A DNA stretch of 64,000 nt from Streptomyces sp. 1-11 (GCF_007176755.1 NZ_BJTV01000008.1:62001-126000); one strand, 5' to 3'. Shown: positions 1 through 9,211, counted from the stretch's first letter. Notes: generated by a model not told the origin, from the sequence alone. Numbers and translations are program-made.

Positions 1-1389
1 GGCCCTGGCGTCACCGGCGGGCCGCCGGTCGCCGGGCGCTCCCTCCTCGCCGCCGGACGGGACCGGGGCGCCGTCGGTGCGGGGCGCCGGCCGGGAGCGT
101 TCCGCGGCGGCGAGGGTACGGCCCCGGCGGCGCTTCGGCAGCCCGGCCGGACCCGGCGCGGCCGCGTCGTGGACCGCGTCCAGGTCCGGGGGAGCCGGAG
201 CCGGCGAGGCCTTCGCGGGCTCCGGGCGGGGAGCCGGCACCGGCGCCGCCGGGGCGGCACCGGCGAGGATGTCCTGCGGGACGAGCATCAGCACACCGGT
301 GCCGCCGCGGGCCGAGGGCCGGAACGACACCTTCAGACCGTGCTTGCGGGCCAGCCGGCCGACCACGGCGAGCCCCAGCCGGGTGCCGGTCAGACCGCCC
401 AGCTCCGAGACGTCACCGGCGACCGCCCGCTCCGCACGGCGCAGCTGCACCTCGCCCATGACCAGCCCGCTGTCCTCCACCGAGACGATGACCCCGGCCG
501 GGACCTCCTCCACGTAGACATGGACCTCGGCGGTCGGCGGCGAGAAGTTCGCGGCGTTGTCGAGGAGTTCGGCCAGCGCGTGCATCACGCCCTCGGCGGC
601 GTGCCCGGCGACCGCGCTCTCGCTGACCGAGTGCACCCGCACCCGCCGGTATCCGGCGATCCGGCCCATCGCCCCGCGCAGGATGGACTCCATTCCGATG
701 GGCCGTGCCCACCGGCGGCCCGAGCGTGCTCCGGTCAGCACGGCGATGGAGTCCGCCAGCCGTCCCGCCTGGGCGGTGCGGTGGTCGAGGTGCAGCAGGT
801 CGGCGAGCACGTCCTCGTCGGTGTGCCGGTCCTCCATCGCGCGCAGGTCGGCGAGCGTGGCCGTGGCCAGGGCCTGCATCCGGGCGGCCGCGTTGGCGGT
901 CGCGGACACCGCCGCGCCGCGCTCGCGCCGCGCGCGCTCCAGTTCGGCGGCCAGGGCGGCGTTCTCCGCGCGCAGCCGGTCCGCCGCACGCTCACCCTCC
1001 TCCAGCAGCCGGACCCGCTCGGCGGCGAACGACTCGGTCAGCTCCGTTCGCCCGCGCGCGAGTTCGTCGGCGAGCCGCTGCTGCTCCTGGCGCGCCTCCT
1101 CCGCGGTGCGGGCCTGTCGCTGCTCCAGCCGTGCGAGGTCCTGGGCCATGCTCTCCAGCCGGCGTCCGCCGGCGCGCGCGGCCCGCAGGGCGTGCGCGGC
1201 CGTGGCCACCGCGGCGCTGAGCACGGCCGCCGCCGCGCCGGCGCCCCAGGCGAGCGGGGCGCGCACCGGACCGGGTGCCGCCGCCACCGCCGTCCAGACG
1301 ACGAGAGCCGACAGGGCGGCGGTCGCGGCGAGGGCGACGGCGAACGTGCGGGAGGGGGAACGGTCGCCGGGATGCGTGGGCGGGGTCAT
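1..1389 (-). CDS. Membrane sensor histidine-kinase-like ATPase, 3' end off window
   Basis: The frame runs from an ATG at 1389 to the left edge without a stop. The N-terminus has two hydrophobic segments (about residues 14-28 and 35-55), then a long Arg/Glu/Ala coiled coil. A HATPase domain follows, with the N-box ELLDNAANFSPP and a G box near EDSGLVMGE. The C-terminal tail is Pro/Ala-rich and disordered. No periplasmic sensor domain is visible. This layout matches the large actinobacterial kinases that head conservon operons (CvnA type), but the expected roadblock partner would lie outside the window, so conservon membership is not shown. A weak GAGGA sits about 14 nt upstream of the start. 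The family is confident; the signal is unknown. Confidence 0.8.
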   Translation of the reverse strand, partial: MTPPTHPGDRSPSRTFAVALAATAALSALVVWTAVAAAPGPVRAPLAWGAGAAAAVLSAAVATAAHALRAARAGGRRLESMAQDLARLEQRQARTAEEARQEQQRLADELARGRTELTESFAAERVRLLEEGERAADRLRAENAALAAELERARRERGAAVSATANAAARMQALATATLADLRAMEDRHTDEDVLADLLHLDHRTAQAGRLADSIAVLTGARSGRRWARPIGMESILRGAMGRIAGYRRVRVHSVSESAVAGHAAEGVMHALAELLDNAANFSPPTAEVHVYVEEVPAGVIVSVEDSGLVMGEVQLRRAERAVAGDVSELGGLTGTRLGLAVVGRLARKHGLKVSFRPSARGGTGVLMLVPQDILAGAAPAAPVPAPRPEPAKASPAPAPPDLDAVHDAAAPGPAGLPKRRRGRTLAAAERSRPAPRTDGAPVPSGGEEGAPGDRRPAGDARA

Positions 1390-1715
1390 CGGTCCGGGGG
1401 GATCCTCGCGGCAGAGAGGGGCAACGGAGGGCAGGCGGAGACATCCGGGTGGGGGAGAAGACACTCGGGTGTGAACTGCCGGTCACTATACGAGAGTTCG
1501 TGATCGAAAAGGAAAGAGTCCGTGTGCGTTCCAGGCATCGGACGGTCACCGGCCCGGACCGTCGGCCGATGCGGCCTGTGGTGTCGCCCACCTCGCCCGT
1601 GTGACGGTTCTCGCACGTCGAGACGTTTTGGCACCCCCTAATGTTGCCGCGACGTACGGCAGGGATGGCTGACACCATGGTGTTCGTCGCCGCCAGGCAG
1701 CTGAAGGGATCCAGG
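1390..1715. other. Divergent intergenic region between kinase gene and pyc
   Basis: This 326-nt spacer must carry promoters for both divergent genes. A TAATGT hexamer at 1639-1644 could be a pyc -10 box, but no convincing -35 sits in front of it. An AT-richer patch around 1480-1510 may serve the kinase gene. The pyc ribosome site is AGGGATCCAGG just before 1716. No gene is seen here. Confidence 0.4.
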
Positions 1716-4700
1716 ATGTTCCGCAAGGTGCTGGTCGCCAACCGTGGGGAGATCGCGATCCGCGCGTTCCGCGCGGGTTACGAACTCGGTGCGCGCACGG
1801 TCGCCGTGTTCCCGCACGAGGACCGCAACTCACTGCACCGGCTGAAAGCCGACGAGGCGTACGAGATCGGTGAACCCGGACACCCCGTGCGGGCCTACCT
1901 CTCCGTCGAGGAGATCGTGGGCGCGGCCCGCCGGGCGGGCGCCGACGCCGTCTACCCCGGGTACGGGTTCCTGTCGGAGAACCCCGAGCTGGCCCGCGCC
2001 TGCGAGGAGGCGGGCATCACCTTCGTCGGGCCGAGCGCGCAGACGCTGGAGCTGACCGGCAACAAGGCCCGCGCGGTCGCCGCCGCGCGCGCCGCCGGGG
2101 TGCCCGTGCTCGGCTCCTCCGCGCCCTCCACCGACGTGGAGGAGCTGGTGCGAGCCGCCGACGAGGTCGGCTTCCCCGTCTTCGTCAAGGCGGTGGCCGG
2201 CGGCGGCGGGCGCGGCATGCGCCGGGTGGAGGACCCCGCCCAGCTCCGCGAGTCCATCGAGGCGGCCTCGCGCGAGGCCGCCTCCGCCTTCGGCGACCCG
2301 ACCGTCTTCCTGGAGAAGGCCGTCGTGGACCCGCGCCACATCGAGGTGCAGATCCTCGCCGACGGCGAGGGGAACGTCATCCACCTCTTCGAGCGCGACT
2401 GCTCACTCCAGCGCCGCCACCAGAAGGTCATCGAACTGGCGCCCGCGCCCAACCTCGACCCCGAACTGCGGGAGCGGATCTGCGGCGACGCGGTGCGCTT
2501 CGCCCGCGAGATCGGGTACCGCAACGCGGGCACCGTGGAGTTCCTGCTCGACCGCGACGGCAACCACGTCTTCATCGAGATGAACCCGCGCATCCAGGTC
2601 GAGCACACGGTCACCGAGGAGGTCACCGACGTCGACCTGGTCCAGGCCCAGCTCCGCATCGCCTCCGGCCAGACCCTCGGCGACCTCGGCCTCTCCCAGG
2701 ACACCGTCACCCTGCGCGGCGCCGCCCTGCAGTGCCGCATCACCACCGAGGACCCGGCCAACGGCTTCCGCCCGGACACCGGCCGGATCAGCGCCTACCG
2801 GTCCCCGGGCGGCTCCGGCATCCGCCTGGACGGCGGAACCACCCACGCCGGTACGGAGATCAGCGCCCACTTCGACTCGATGCTGGTCAAACTCACCTGC
2901 CGGGGACGGGACTTCCAGGCCGCCGTGGGACGCGCCCGGCGTGCCGTGGCGGAGTTCCGGATCCGCGGTGTGGCCACCAACATCCCGTTCCTGCAGGCGG
3001 TCCTGGACGACCCCGACTTCCGGGCGGGCCGGGTCACCACCTCCTTCATCGAGCAGCGCCCCCACCTGCTGACCTCCCGGCACTCCGCCGACCGCGGCAC
3101 CAAGCTGCTCACCTACCTCGCCGACGTCACCGTCAACAAGCCGCACGGCGAGCGGCCCGAGCTGCTCGACCCGGTCGCCAAGCTGCCCTCGCTCCCGGCC
3201 GGCGAGCCCGCGGCCGGCTCCCGGCAGCGCCTGGTCGAACTCGGTCCCGAGGGCTTCGCCCGGCACCTGCGCGAGTCGCCGACCATCGGGGTCACCGACA
3301 CCACCTTCCGCGACGCCCACCAGTCGCTGCTGGCCACCCGGGTGCGCACCAAGGACCTCCTCGCCGTCGCCCCGGTCGTCGCCCGCACCCTGCCCGGGCT
3401 GCTGTCCCTGGAGTGCTGGGGCGGCGCCACCTACGACGTCGCCCTGCGCTTCCTCGCCGAGGATCCCTGGGAGCGGCTGGCCGCGCTGCGCGAGGCCGTG
3501 CCCAACATCTGCCTGCAGATGCTGCTGCGCGGCCGCAACACCGTCGGCTACACCCCGTACCCGACCGAGGTGACCGACGCCTTCGTGCAGGAGGCCGCCG
3601 CCACCGGCATCGACATCTTCCGCATCTTCGACGCGCTGAACGACGTGGGCCAGATGCGGCCCGCCATCGAGGCGGTGCGCGAGACCGGCACCGCCGTCGC
3701 CGAGGTCGCCCTCTGCTACACCGCCGACCTCAACGACCCGGCCGAGCGGCTCTACACCCTCGACTACTACCTGCGGCTCGCCGAGCAGATCGTCGAGGCC
3801 GGGGCGCACGTCCTGGCCATCAAGGACATGGCCGGACTGCTGCGCGCCCCGGCCGCCGCGAAGCTCGTCACCGCGCTGCGCCGTGAGTTCGACCTGCCCG
3901 TGCACCTGCACACGCACGACACGGCCGGCGGCCAGCTCGCCACCTACCTCGCCGCGATCCAGGCGGGGGCGGACGCCGTCGACGGCGCGGTGGCCTCGAT
4001 GGCCGGCACCACCTCGCAGCCCTCGCTGTCGGCGCTGGTCGCGGCCACCGACCACTCCGACCGGCCCACCGGCCTGGACCTGGGCGCCGTCGGCGACCTG
4101 GAGCCGTACTGGGAGGGCGTCCGGAAGATCTACGCCCCGTTCGAGGCGGGGCTCGCCTCCCCGACCGGGCGGGTCTACCACCACGAGATCCCCGGCGGCC
4201 AGCTCTCCAACCTGCGTACCCAGGCCGTCGCCCTAGGGCTCGGCGACCGCTTCGAGGACATCGAGGCGATGTACGCCGCCGCCGACCGGATCCTCGGCCG
4301 GCTGGTCAAGGTGACCCCGTCGTCCAAGGTGGTCGGCGACCTCGCGCTGCACCTGGTGGGGGCCGGGGTCTCGCCGGAGGACTTCGAGGCGACCCCGGAC
4401 CGGTTCGACATCCCCGACTCGGTGATCGGCTTCCTCCGCGGTGAGCTGGGCACGCCGCCCGGCGGCTGGCCGGAGCCCTTCCGGACCAAGGCACTGCGGG
4501 GCCGCGGCGAGGCGAGGCCGGCGCCCGAGCTGTCCGCCGAGGACCGCGACGGCCTGGCCAAGGACCGCCGCGCGACCCTCAACCGGCTGCTGTTCCCCGG
4601 TCCGACCCGCGAGTTCGACACGCACCGCCAGAGCTTCGGCGACACCAGCGTGCTGGACAGCAAGGCCTTCTTCTACGGTCTGCGCCCGGCCAAGGAGTAC

Positions 4701-5090
4701 GCCGTCGACCTGGAGCCCGGTGTCCGGCTGCTGATCGAGCTGCAGGCGGTCGGCGAGGCCGACGAGCGGGGCATGCGCACCGTGATGTCCTCGCTCAACG
4801 GCCAGCTCCGGCCCATCCAGGTGCGGGACCGGGCGGCGGCCACCGACGTCCCGGTCACGGAGAAGGCCGACCGCGGCGACCCGGGTCATGTGGCGGCGCC
4901 GTTCGCCGGTGTGGTGACGCTCGCGGTGACCGAGGGAGACGAGGTGGCGGCCGGCGCGACCGTGGCCACCATCGAGGCGATGAAGATGGAGGCGACGATC
5001 ACCGCGCCGAAGGCGGGCCGGGTGTCCCGGCTGGCCATCAACCGGATCCAGCAGGTGGAGGGCGGCGACCTGCTGGTGGAGATCGCCTGA
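1716..5090 (+). CDS. pyc: Pyruvate carboxylase
   Basis: Biotin enzyme that makes oxaloacetate from pyruvate, bicarbonate and ATP (anaplerosis, cytosol). The protein is 1124 residues, normal for single-chain Pyc. Domains in order are biotin carboxylase (about 1-450, opening KVLVANRGEIAIR, ATP loop VAGGGGRGM), carboxyltransferase (about 530-800; metal-site start TDTTFRDAHQ, carbamylated Lys in LAIKDMAG, His ligands in HLHTHD), an allosteric linker region, and a biotinyl domain with EAMKMEA, where the biotinylated lysine is residue 1090. The ATG at 1716 is chosen over an in-frame ATG 75 nt upstream because AGGGATCCAGG precedes it and the conserved domain begins immediately. It is followed by a strong bidirectional terminator. 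Confidence 0.97.
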   Translation: MFRKVLVANRGEIAIRAFRAGYELGARTVAVFPHEDRNSLHRLKADEAYEIGEPGHPVRAYLSVEEIVGAARRAGADAVYPGYGFLSENPELARACEEAGITFVGPSAQTLELTGNKARAVAAARAAGVPVLGSSAPSTDVEELVRAADEVGFPVFVKAVAGGGGRGMRRVEDPAQLRESIEAASREAASAFGDPTVFLEKAVVDPRHIEVQILADGEGNVIHLFERDCSLQRRHQKVIELAPAPNLDPELRERICGDAVRFAREIGYRNAGTVEFLLDRDGNHVFIEMNPRIQVEHTVTEEVTDVDLVQAQLRIASGQTLGDLGLSQDTVTLRGAALQCRITTEDPANGFRPDTGRISAYRSPGGSGIRLDGGTTHAGTEISAHFDSMLVKLTCRGRDFQAAVGRARRAVAEFRIRGVATNIPFLQAVLDDPDFRAGRVTTSFIEQRPHLLTSRHSADRGTKLLTYLADVTVNKPHGERPELLDPVAKLPSLPAGEPAAGSRQRLVELGPEGFARHLRESPTIGVTDTTFRDAHQSLLATRVRTKDLLAVAPVVARTLPGLLSLECWGGATYDVALRFLAEDPWERLAALREAVPNICLQMLLRGRNTVGYTPYPTEVTDAFVQEAAATGIDIFRIFDALNDVGQMRPAIEAVRETGTAVAEVALCYTADLNDPAERLYTLDYYLRLAEQIVEAGAHVLAIKDMAGLLRAPAAAKLVTALRREFDLPVHLHTHDTAGGQLATYLAAIQAGADAVDGAVASMAGTTSQPSLSALVAATDHSDRPTGLDLGAVGDLEPYWEGVRKIYAPFEAGLASPTGRVYHHEIPGGQLSNLRTQAVALGLGDRFEDIEAMYAAADRILGRLVKVTPSSKVVGDLALHLVGAGVSPEDFEATPDRFDIPDSVIGFLRGELGTPPGGWPEPFRTKALRGRGEARPAPELSAEDRDGLAKDRRATLNRLLFPGPTREFDTHRQSFGDTSVLDSKAFFYGLRPAKEYAVDLEPGVRLLIELQAVGEADERGMRTVMSSLNGQLRPIQVRDRAAATDVPVTEKADRGDPGHVAAPFAGVVTLAVTEGDEVAAGATVATIEAMKMEATITAPKAGRVSRLAINRIQQVEGGDLLVEIA

Positions 5091-5096
5091 CACGAG

Positions 5097-5140
5097 CGCC
5101 CGCCCGCCGCGGCCGGCTGACCGGCCGCGGCGGGCGGGCG
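5097..5140. terminator. Bidirectional hairpin terminator between pyc and 5160 gene
   Basis: Perfect 20-bp stem (5097-5116 with 5121-5140) around a CTGA loop, between two convergent genes. It has no T-tract, as is common for Streptomyces terminators. Confidence 0.85.
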
Positions 5141-5159
5141 TGCGGACCGGCGCGCCCGG

Positions 5160-5624
5160 TCAGCTCCAGAGCGGGTAGGTCACGACCTGCTCGAATCCCT
5201 GGGGCCGGGCGCCCTCGTAGGTGAGGGTCATCCGGGTGAACTGCCGGACGCCCGGGTGCCCCTTCCACGGGGCCGGACTGTCCAGCCGCACCGTCACCCG
5301 GTACGAGTGGAACCTGCCGGCCGCGCAGTACGGCTTGCAGTCGTTGACCGCGTTGAGACCCTGGGCCACGGCCGCCCGGGAGCTCCACTTGCTCCACTGC
5401 AGACCCAGCAGACGGCTGTTGCCGTCACCGCACGCCAGGATGAAGTCGGCCGGGCGGACGTTGCGCTGGAAGGAGCAGTCGACCAGCACCGGATGCGAGC
5501 GCCGGGCCTGTCCGGCCGACGTGTCCTGCGGGGCCTGCGTGTCCGCGGAGGCCGTCGTCATGGCCGCCGTGAGCATGGCGCCCGCCGCGAGCGTGACTGC
5601 CGTTCCCACCAATGATCCGCGCAT
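5160..5624 (-). CDS. Small secreted protein of unknown function
   Basis: 154-residue protein with a clear Sec signal peptide (positively charged start MRGSL, hydrophobic core, Ala-rich cleavage region near residue 28). The mature part is about 125 residues with four cysteines (in VDCSF, LACGD, NDCKPYC), likely two disulfides. The ATG at 5624 is preferred because GGGAG lies just upstream; a longer in-frame start at 5663 would put a charged extension before the signal. The family cannot be named. It resembles small actinobacterial extracytoplasmic proteins of undetermined role. It is monocistronic and convergent with pyc. Confidence 0.75.
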   Translation of the reverse strand: MRGSLVGTAVTLAAGAMLTAAMTTASADTQAPQDTSAGQARRSHPVLVDCSFQRNVRPADFILACGDGNSRLLGLQWSKWSSRAAVAQGLNAVNDCKPYCAAGRFHSYRVTVRLDSPAPWKGHPGVRQFTRMTLTYEGARPQGFEQVVTYPLWS

Positions 5625-5743
5625 GGCCGCTCCCACTGTCGTTCCGTGTCCGACCGCGTGCACATCGACGCTACGACCGTACGCCCTGATGTACCAGTCG
5701 CGCAGGTCGCGCCGCGTGTCCGCGGTGCGGACGACCCCCGGGG

Positions 5744-5759
5744 CGGCCCGGACGGGCCG
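5744..5759 (-). terminator. Short hairpin downstream of chitinase
   Basis: 7-bp GC stem (5744-5750 with 5753-5759) directly after the chitinase stop. A minor candidate terminator. Confidence 0.4.
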
Positions 5760-5765
5760 AACGGG

Positions 5766-6995
5766 TCAGCAGGCGCCCTCGTCCTGCCAGGGGCCCCACT
5801 CCGAGGCGCCGGGCACCTCGTTCTGGGTCCACCACTTGGCCTTCCAGTTGTGCTTGCCGTACGAGACCTCGTTGTCCTTGGTGTACACCGCCGTCGAGCT
5901 CCAGGCTGCCTTGCAGGAGCCGCCCGGGGTCGGGGTCGGGGTGGGGGTCGGGGTGGGGGTCGGGGTGGGTGTCGTGCTGGGCGGGGTGACTCCCGCGAAC
6001 TTCACCGAGTACTTCGCGAAGTCCCAGGAGCCCTGCGCCACGCTGGAGCAAGTGCCCGACGTACGGCCGCCGTTGTCGGCCGGCGTGCACTGGCGGTCGC
6101 GGTTCAGTGACCAGAACGTGAACCGGTCCATGTGGTGGCTGGTGGCGTAGTCCAGCACCGTCTGGAAGTCGGCCTGGCTGAAGTACTCGCCGGTGTCGCT
6201 GCGGCCGTTCATGCCGGAGAAGCCCTCGTGGGCGTAGGCCGTCGCCTGGTCCCAGCCGAAGGTCGACTGCAGGACCGAGTTGAAGTTGGTCAGCGCCGTG
6301 GTCTGGCTCGCCGCCCCGTTGAAGCCGCCGTCGAACGGCATGATGGAGAAGTTGTTCGGGGTGAAGCCCTGGGACTTCGCCTCCAGCAGCATCTGCTTGC
6401 CGAACCAGCCGGTGCCGTCCGCCGTGCCGGCGGTGGTCACGGAGACGTACAGGCCCGGGTTGTTCTGCTGGAGGATCTTCGCGGCGCCGATCTCGTTCCT
6501 GATCGCGGCGCTGTTCTCGTACTCCGGCTCCTCCAGGTCGAAGTCGATGGCGTGCAGGCCGTACTTGGTGACGACCTGCTGGTAGGCGGCGGCCGTGGCG
6601 GCCGGGTCCGCGCACGCCTGCCCGAGCTTGGTGCCGCCGTAGCCGCCGATGGAGACGGACACGTCGCCGCCCTTGGCACGGATGGTGTTGATCACCGACT
6701 GGACGGCCGTGTCGGAGGAGACGGGGGACGTGCCGCCCCAGGTGGGGGAGCAGCCGCCGCCGTTCGGGGCGAGGACGAAGGCGAGCTGGAAGGCCTTGAG
6801 GCCGGTGGCGTCCATGATGTCGGCCGCGTTCGGCGGGTCGTTGTCCGTCGGCATCAGATAGGGGGCGGCGGCGTACCACCGGTCGCTCAGCGCGGAGGTG
6901 GCGCCCGAGGCGCTGGTGGTGACGAGGGCCGTGGTGCCGGCGGCGGCCAGCGCGACGGCGGCCGCCGCGCCCAGACATGCGCGAACAGGTCTCAT
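5766..6995 (-). CDS. Secreted GH18 chitinase with C-terminal chitin-binding domain
   Basis: Extracellular chitin hydrolase of 409 residues. It has a signal peptide (1 to about 36), then a GH18 barrel with the SxGG strand (VSIGGYGG, about 115-122) and the catalytic motif with Asp151, Asp153 and proton-donor Glu155. A (Thr-Pro)n linker follows, then a CBM5/12 domain bounded by two cysteines and rich in Trp (KAKWWTQ, WGPWQDEG). The order catalytic domain-linker-CBM is the reverse of many Streptomyces GH18 enzymes. The ATG at 6995 has GGAG upstream. The promoter region carries the paired 12-mers at 7081-7114 typical of chitin-responsive genes. Confidence 0.95.
   Translation of the reverse strand: MRPVRACLGAAAAVALAAAGTTALVTTSASGATSALSDRWYAAAPYLMPTDNDPPNAADIMDATGLKAFQLAFVLAPNGGGCSPTWGGTSPVSSDTAVQSVINTIRAKGGDVSVSIGGYGGTKLGQACADPAATAAAYQQVVTKYGLHAIDFDLEEPEYENSAAIRNEIGAAKILQQNNPGLYVSVTTAGTADGTGWFGKQMLLEAKSQGFTPNNFSIMPFDGGFNGAASQTTALTNFNSVLQSTFGWDQATAYAHEGFSGMNGRSDTGEYFSQADFQTVLDYATSHHMDRFTFWSLNRDRQCTPADNGGRTSGTCSSVAQGSWDFAKYSVKFAGVTPPSTTPTPTPTPTPTPTPTPGGSCKAAWSSTAVYTKDNEVSYGKHNWKAKWWTQNEVPGASEWGPWQDEGAC
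5926..5971. repeat. GT-rich microsatellite encoding the Thr-Pro linker
   Basis: Short tandem copies of GGGGTC/GGGGTG on the plus strand encode alternating Pro and Thr in the chitinase linker. Such tracts change length easily by slippage in 6-bp steps, which keeps the frame. Confidence 0.8.
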
Positions 6996-7080
6996 TGCGA
7001 GCTCCAGGGGGGTGGGGGAGGAGTTGCCCGGCGGAAGGTCGCCCCAGCCTCCGGGAGCTGTTGCGGTCACGTCAATATGT

Positions 7081-7114
7081 TGGTCTAGTCCAAAGAGGTC
7101 TTTGGACTAGACCA
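7081..7114. promoter_or_regulatory. Chitinase operator: two DasR-like 12-mers in perfect inverted repeat
   Basis: TGGTCTAGTCCA (7081-7092) and TGGACTAGACCA (7103-7114) are reverse complements. With their flanks they form a perfect 15-bp inverted repeat around AGGT. Each 12-mer closely matches the core of the DasR response element (TGGTCTAGACCA) and the repeat known from Streptomyces chitinase promoters. It lies 86-119 bp upstream of the chitinase start, so GlcNAc/chitin control through the GntR-family regulator DasR is the natural inference. The hotdog gene on the other side runs the same way, so the site serves the chitinase. Confidence 0.8.
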
Positions 7115-7145
7115 TACGATTTCTTTACTCGGGCGCCGGTGGCCC

Positions 7146-7574
7146 TCAGGCCTCGCCGCGGCGCAGCACGATCTGGGTCTGCGTGGTCTGGCCGACCAGC
7201 CGGTCCCGGTCGTCGCGCAGATCGGTCTGCACCACCAGCAGGGTCCCGCCGACATGCAGCGGACGGGCCGTCGCGTGGACCCGGCCGGTGGTGACGGCCC
7301 GCAGGAAATTGGTCTTGGACTCCACCGTCGAGGTCCCGGTGGCGCCCGCCGGCAGGTTCAGGTAGGCGCACACGGCGCCGACGCTGTCCGCGAGGGCCAT
7401 CAGCGCGCCGCCGTGCAGTGCGCCGCCCGCGGTGCAGACCTCCGGCGACCAGGCCAGGGTGCCGACGGCGCGGTCGGCCGTGGCCTCGCGCAGCTCGATG
7501 CCCAGGCCGGCCGCGAACGGCATGGCGGCCAGCAGGTCGGCGGGCCGGGGAGCGGCCGGCTCGGACAGGGACAT
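7146..7574 (-). CDS. PaaI-type hotdog thioesterase
   Basis: 142-residue single hotdog domain that probably hydrolyses an aromatic or medium-chain acyl-CoA in the cytosol. The characteristic loop GGALHGGALMALADS holds the HGG motif, with the usual downstream strand pattern (SKTNFLRAVTTG, VVQTDLRDD). The ATG at 7574 follows GAGAGG. It lies upstream of the chitinase on the same strand, but the DasR element and a 150-bp gap separate them, so they are probably not one operon. The physiological substrate cannot be told from sequence. Confidence 0.85.
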   Translation of the reverse strand: MSLSEPAAPRPADLLAAMPFAAGLGIELREATADRAVGTLAWSPEVCTAGGALHGGALMALADSVGAVCAYLNLPAGATGTSTVESKTNFLRAVTTGRVHATARPLHVGGTLLVVQTDLRDDRDRLVGQTTQTQIVLRRGEA

Positions 7575-7634
7575 GGGGTACCGCCTCTCATCGGTCGCGT
7601 GCCGTCGCGCACGCCGGTCAGGCAGTGTGCCAGC

Positions 7635-7690
7635 GTCGCCCGTCGCCCGTCGCCCGTCGCCCGTCGCCCGTCGCCCGTCGCCCGTCGCCC
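7635..7690. repeat. Eight perfect tandem copies of GTCGCCC
   Basis: Eight uninterrupted 7-bp copies in the 349-nt spacer between the hotdog and monooxygenase genes. A heptamer repeat would frameshift a coding region when it changes length, so it fits non-coding DNA. It is probably a hypervariable locus. Confidence 0.9.
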
Positions 7691-7923
7691 GGCGGGGCGA
7701 CGGCCGCAGCTGCCGCGGCCGGTCGCGGGCCGGACCGACGTCACCGGGCGGGTACGCCGAGGCCGGGCCCGTGCGGACGGCACCGGGCGGGGCGCCCGCC
7801 GTCCGGCCCGGCCCGGCCAGGCCCGTGGCCGGTTCCGCACACCTGTGCCGGAGGGTCCACCGCCCGTGCGCCCTAAGCTGTGCCACCCGTCGGGCACGCG
7901 AACGGAAGCGGTGGGTGGTACCG

Positions 7924-9135
7924 GTGGCACACATCCTGGTGATCGGCGGCGGCATCGCCGGCACGGCGGCCGCGCTGGGCCTGCGCAAGGCCGGACACGA
8001 CGTCGCCGTCTTCGAGGCGCACCCCGACACCGCCGAGGACATCGGCGCCTTCCTCACCCTCGCCGCCAACGGCATGCGCGCCCTGGCCCAGATCGACGCC
8101 ACGGACGCCGTCACCGCCATCGGTTTCCCGCTGACCTCGCTGCGCCTGCTCGACGACCGGGGCGGCGAGGTGGCGCGCGCCCCGCTCGCCGGCGCGGACG
8201 ATCCCACCCTGCGCTACCGCTGCCTGCGCCGCGGCGAACTGAACGCGGCCCTGCAGGCGGAGGCGGTCCGCCGCGGCACACCCCTGCGCCACGGCGCCCG
8301 CCTGGTCGCCGTGGACGCCGGCGCCGAAGCGGTGACCGCGCGTTTCTCCGACGGCAGCAGCGCCACCGCGGACCTGCTGATCGGCGCCGACGGCCTGAAC
8401 TCGGCCGTGCGCCGGCTCGTCGTGGCGCCCGCGGCCCGGCCCCGGTACGCCGGCCGGCGGGTGTACTACGGCTACACGGACACGGCGCCCGCTCCGGGGG
8501 AGACCGGCGCCATCACCATGGTGCGCGGCAGCGCGGCCGCGTTCGGCTACGCGGTCTCGCCGGCGGGGGAGACGTACTGGTTCGCCCGCGTCACCGCCGG
8601 CCCCCGGACCGCCGCCGGCCCCCGGACCGCCGCCGGCCCCCGGACCGCCGGCGAGGCGCCTGACCCCACGCCCGCCGACCTGCGCGGCGAACTGCTGCCG
8701 CTGCTGCGCGAGGACGCCACGCCCGCCGGGGACATCGTCGCGGCCGGCGACGGGAGCGTCATGGCCACCGACGCCACCGAGCTGCCGCTGGGCACCCCCT
8801 GGCGTGCGGGCCGTGTCCTGCTCGTCGGCGACGCGGCGCACGCGGCCTCGCCCGCCACCGGCCAGGGCGCCTCGATGGTGCTGGAGGACGCCGTCGTGCT
8901 GGCCAAGGCCCTGCGTGACCTCCCGGACCCGCGGACCGCTCTCACCGTGTACGAACACCACCGCCGTCCGCACGCGGAGCACAACATCACCGTCAGCGGC
9001 GCCATCTCGCGCGGCGCCCGCACCCCGGTGCGGGACACCCCGGCGGCCCCCGGCGCACCCCGCGAGGACGACGCGCTGAACCGCCTGCTGGACTGGGACA
9101 CCCCGCTCCCCGGCCTTCCCCGCACCGAGCGCTGA
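7924..9135 (+). CDS. FAD-dependent aromatic-hydroxylase-type monooxygenase
   Basis: 403-residue single-component flavoprotein of the PHBH/UbiH group, expected to hydroxylate a small organic substrate using NAD(P)H and O2. It opens with the Rossmann fingerprint VIGGGIAGTAAALGL and an acidic strand end (VFEAH). The DG motif is ADGLNSAV and the second FAD motif is GDAAHAASPATGQGAS. The GTG at 7924 was chosen because the Rossmann strand begins at once; GTG 7915 is an alternative. Residues about 225-243 contain a triplicated six-residue repeat (GPRTAA) encoded by an 18-bp tandem repeat. The substrate is unknown; many relatives act on salicylate or antibiotics. Confidence 0.88.
   Translation: MAHILVIGGGIAGTAAALGLRKAGHDVAVFEAHPDTAEDIGAFLTLAANGMRALAQIDATDAVTAIGFPLTSLRLLDDRGGEVARAPLAGADDPTLRYRCLRRGELNAALQAEAVRRGTPLRHGARLVAVDAGAEAVTARFSDGSSATADLLIGADGLNSAVRRLVVAPAARPRYAGRRVYYGYTDTAPAPGETGAITMVRGSAAAFGYAVSPAGETYWFARVTAGPRTAAGPRTAAGPRTAGEAPDPTPADLRGELLPLLREDATPAGDIVAAGDGSVMATDATELPLGTPWRAGRVLLVGDAAHAASPATGQGASMVLEDAVVLAKALRDLPDPRTALTVYEHHRRPHAEHNITVSGAISRGARTPVRDTPAAPGAPREDDALNRLLDWDTPLPGLPRTER
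8596..8649 (+). repeat. 3 x 18-bp in-frame tandem repeat in monooxygenase gene
   Basis: Three near-identical 18-bp units encode AGPRTA-type hexapeptides in a surface loop of the flavoprotein. The period keeps the frame, suggesting a recent slippage expansion tolerated by the fold. Confidence 0.85.
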
Positions 9136-9211
9136 AGTCCGGCTCCGCGCCGGCCAACCGGTCGTGTCCGGGCGGGAGTTCGGCCCCGTCCGCGCGGGCT
9201 ATCCTCCCCCC

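Noticed and set aside
7600..7700. CRISPR-like array
   Set aside because: Units are contiguous 7-mers without spacers. Other repeats in the window (8596, 28602, 46911, 50813) are also simple tandem repeats, and no cas genes exist.
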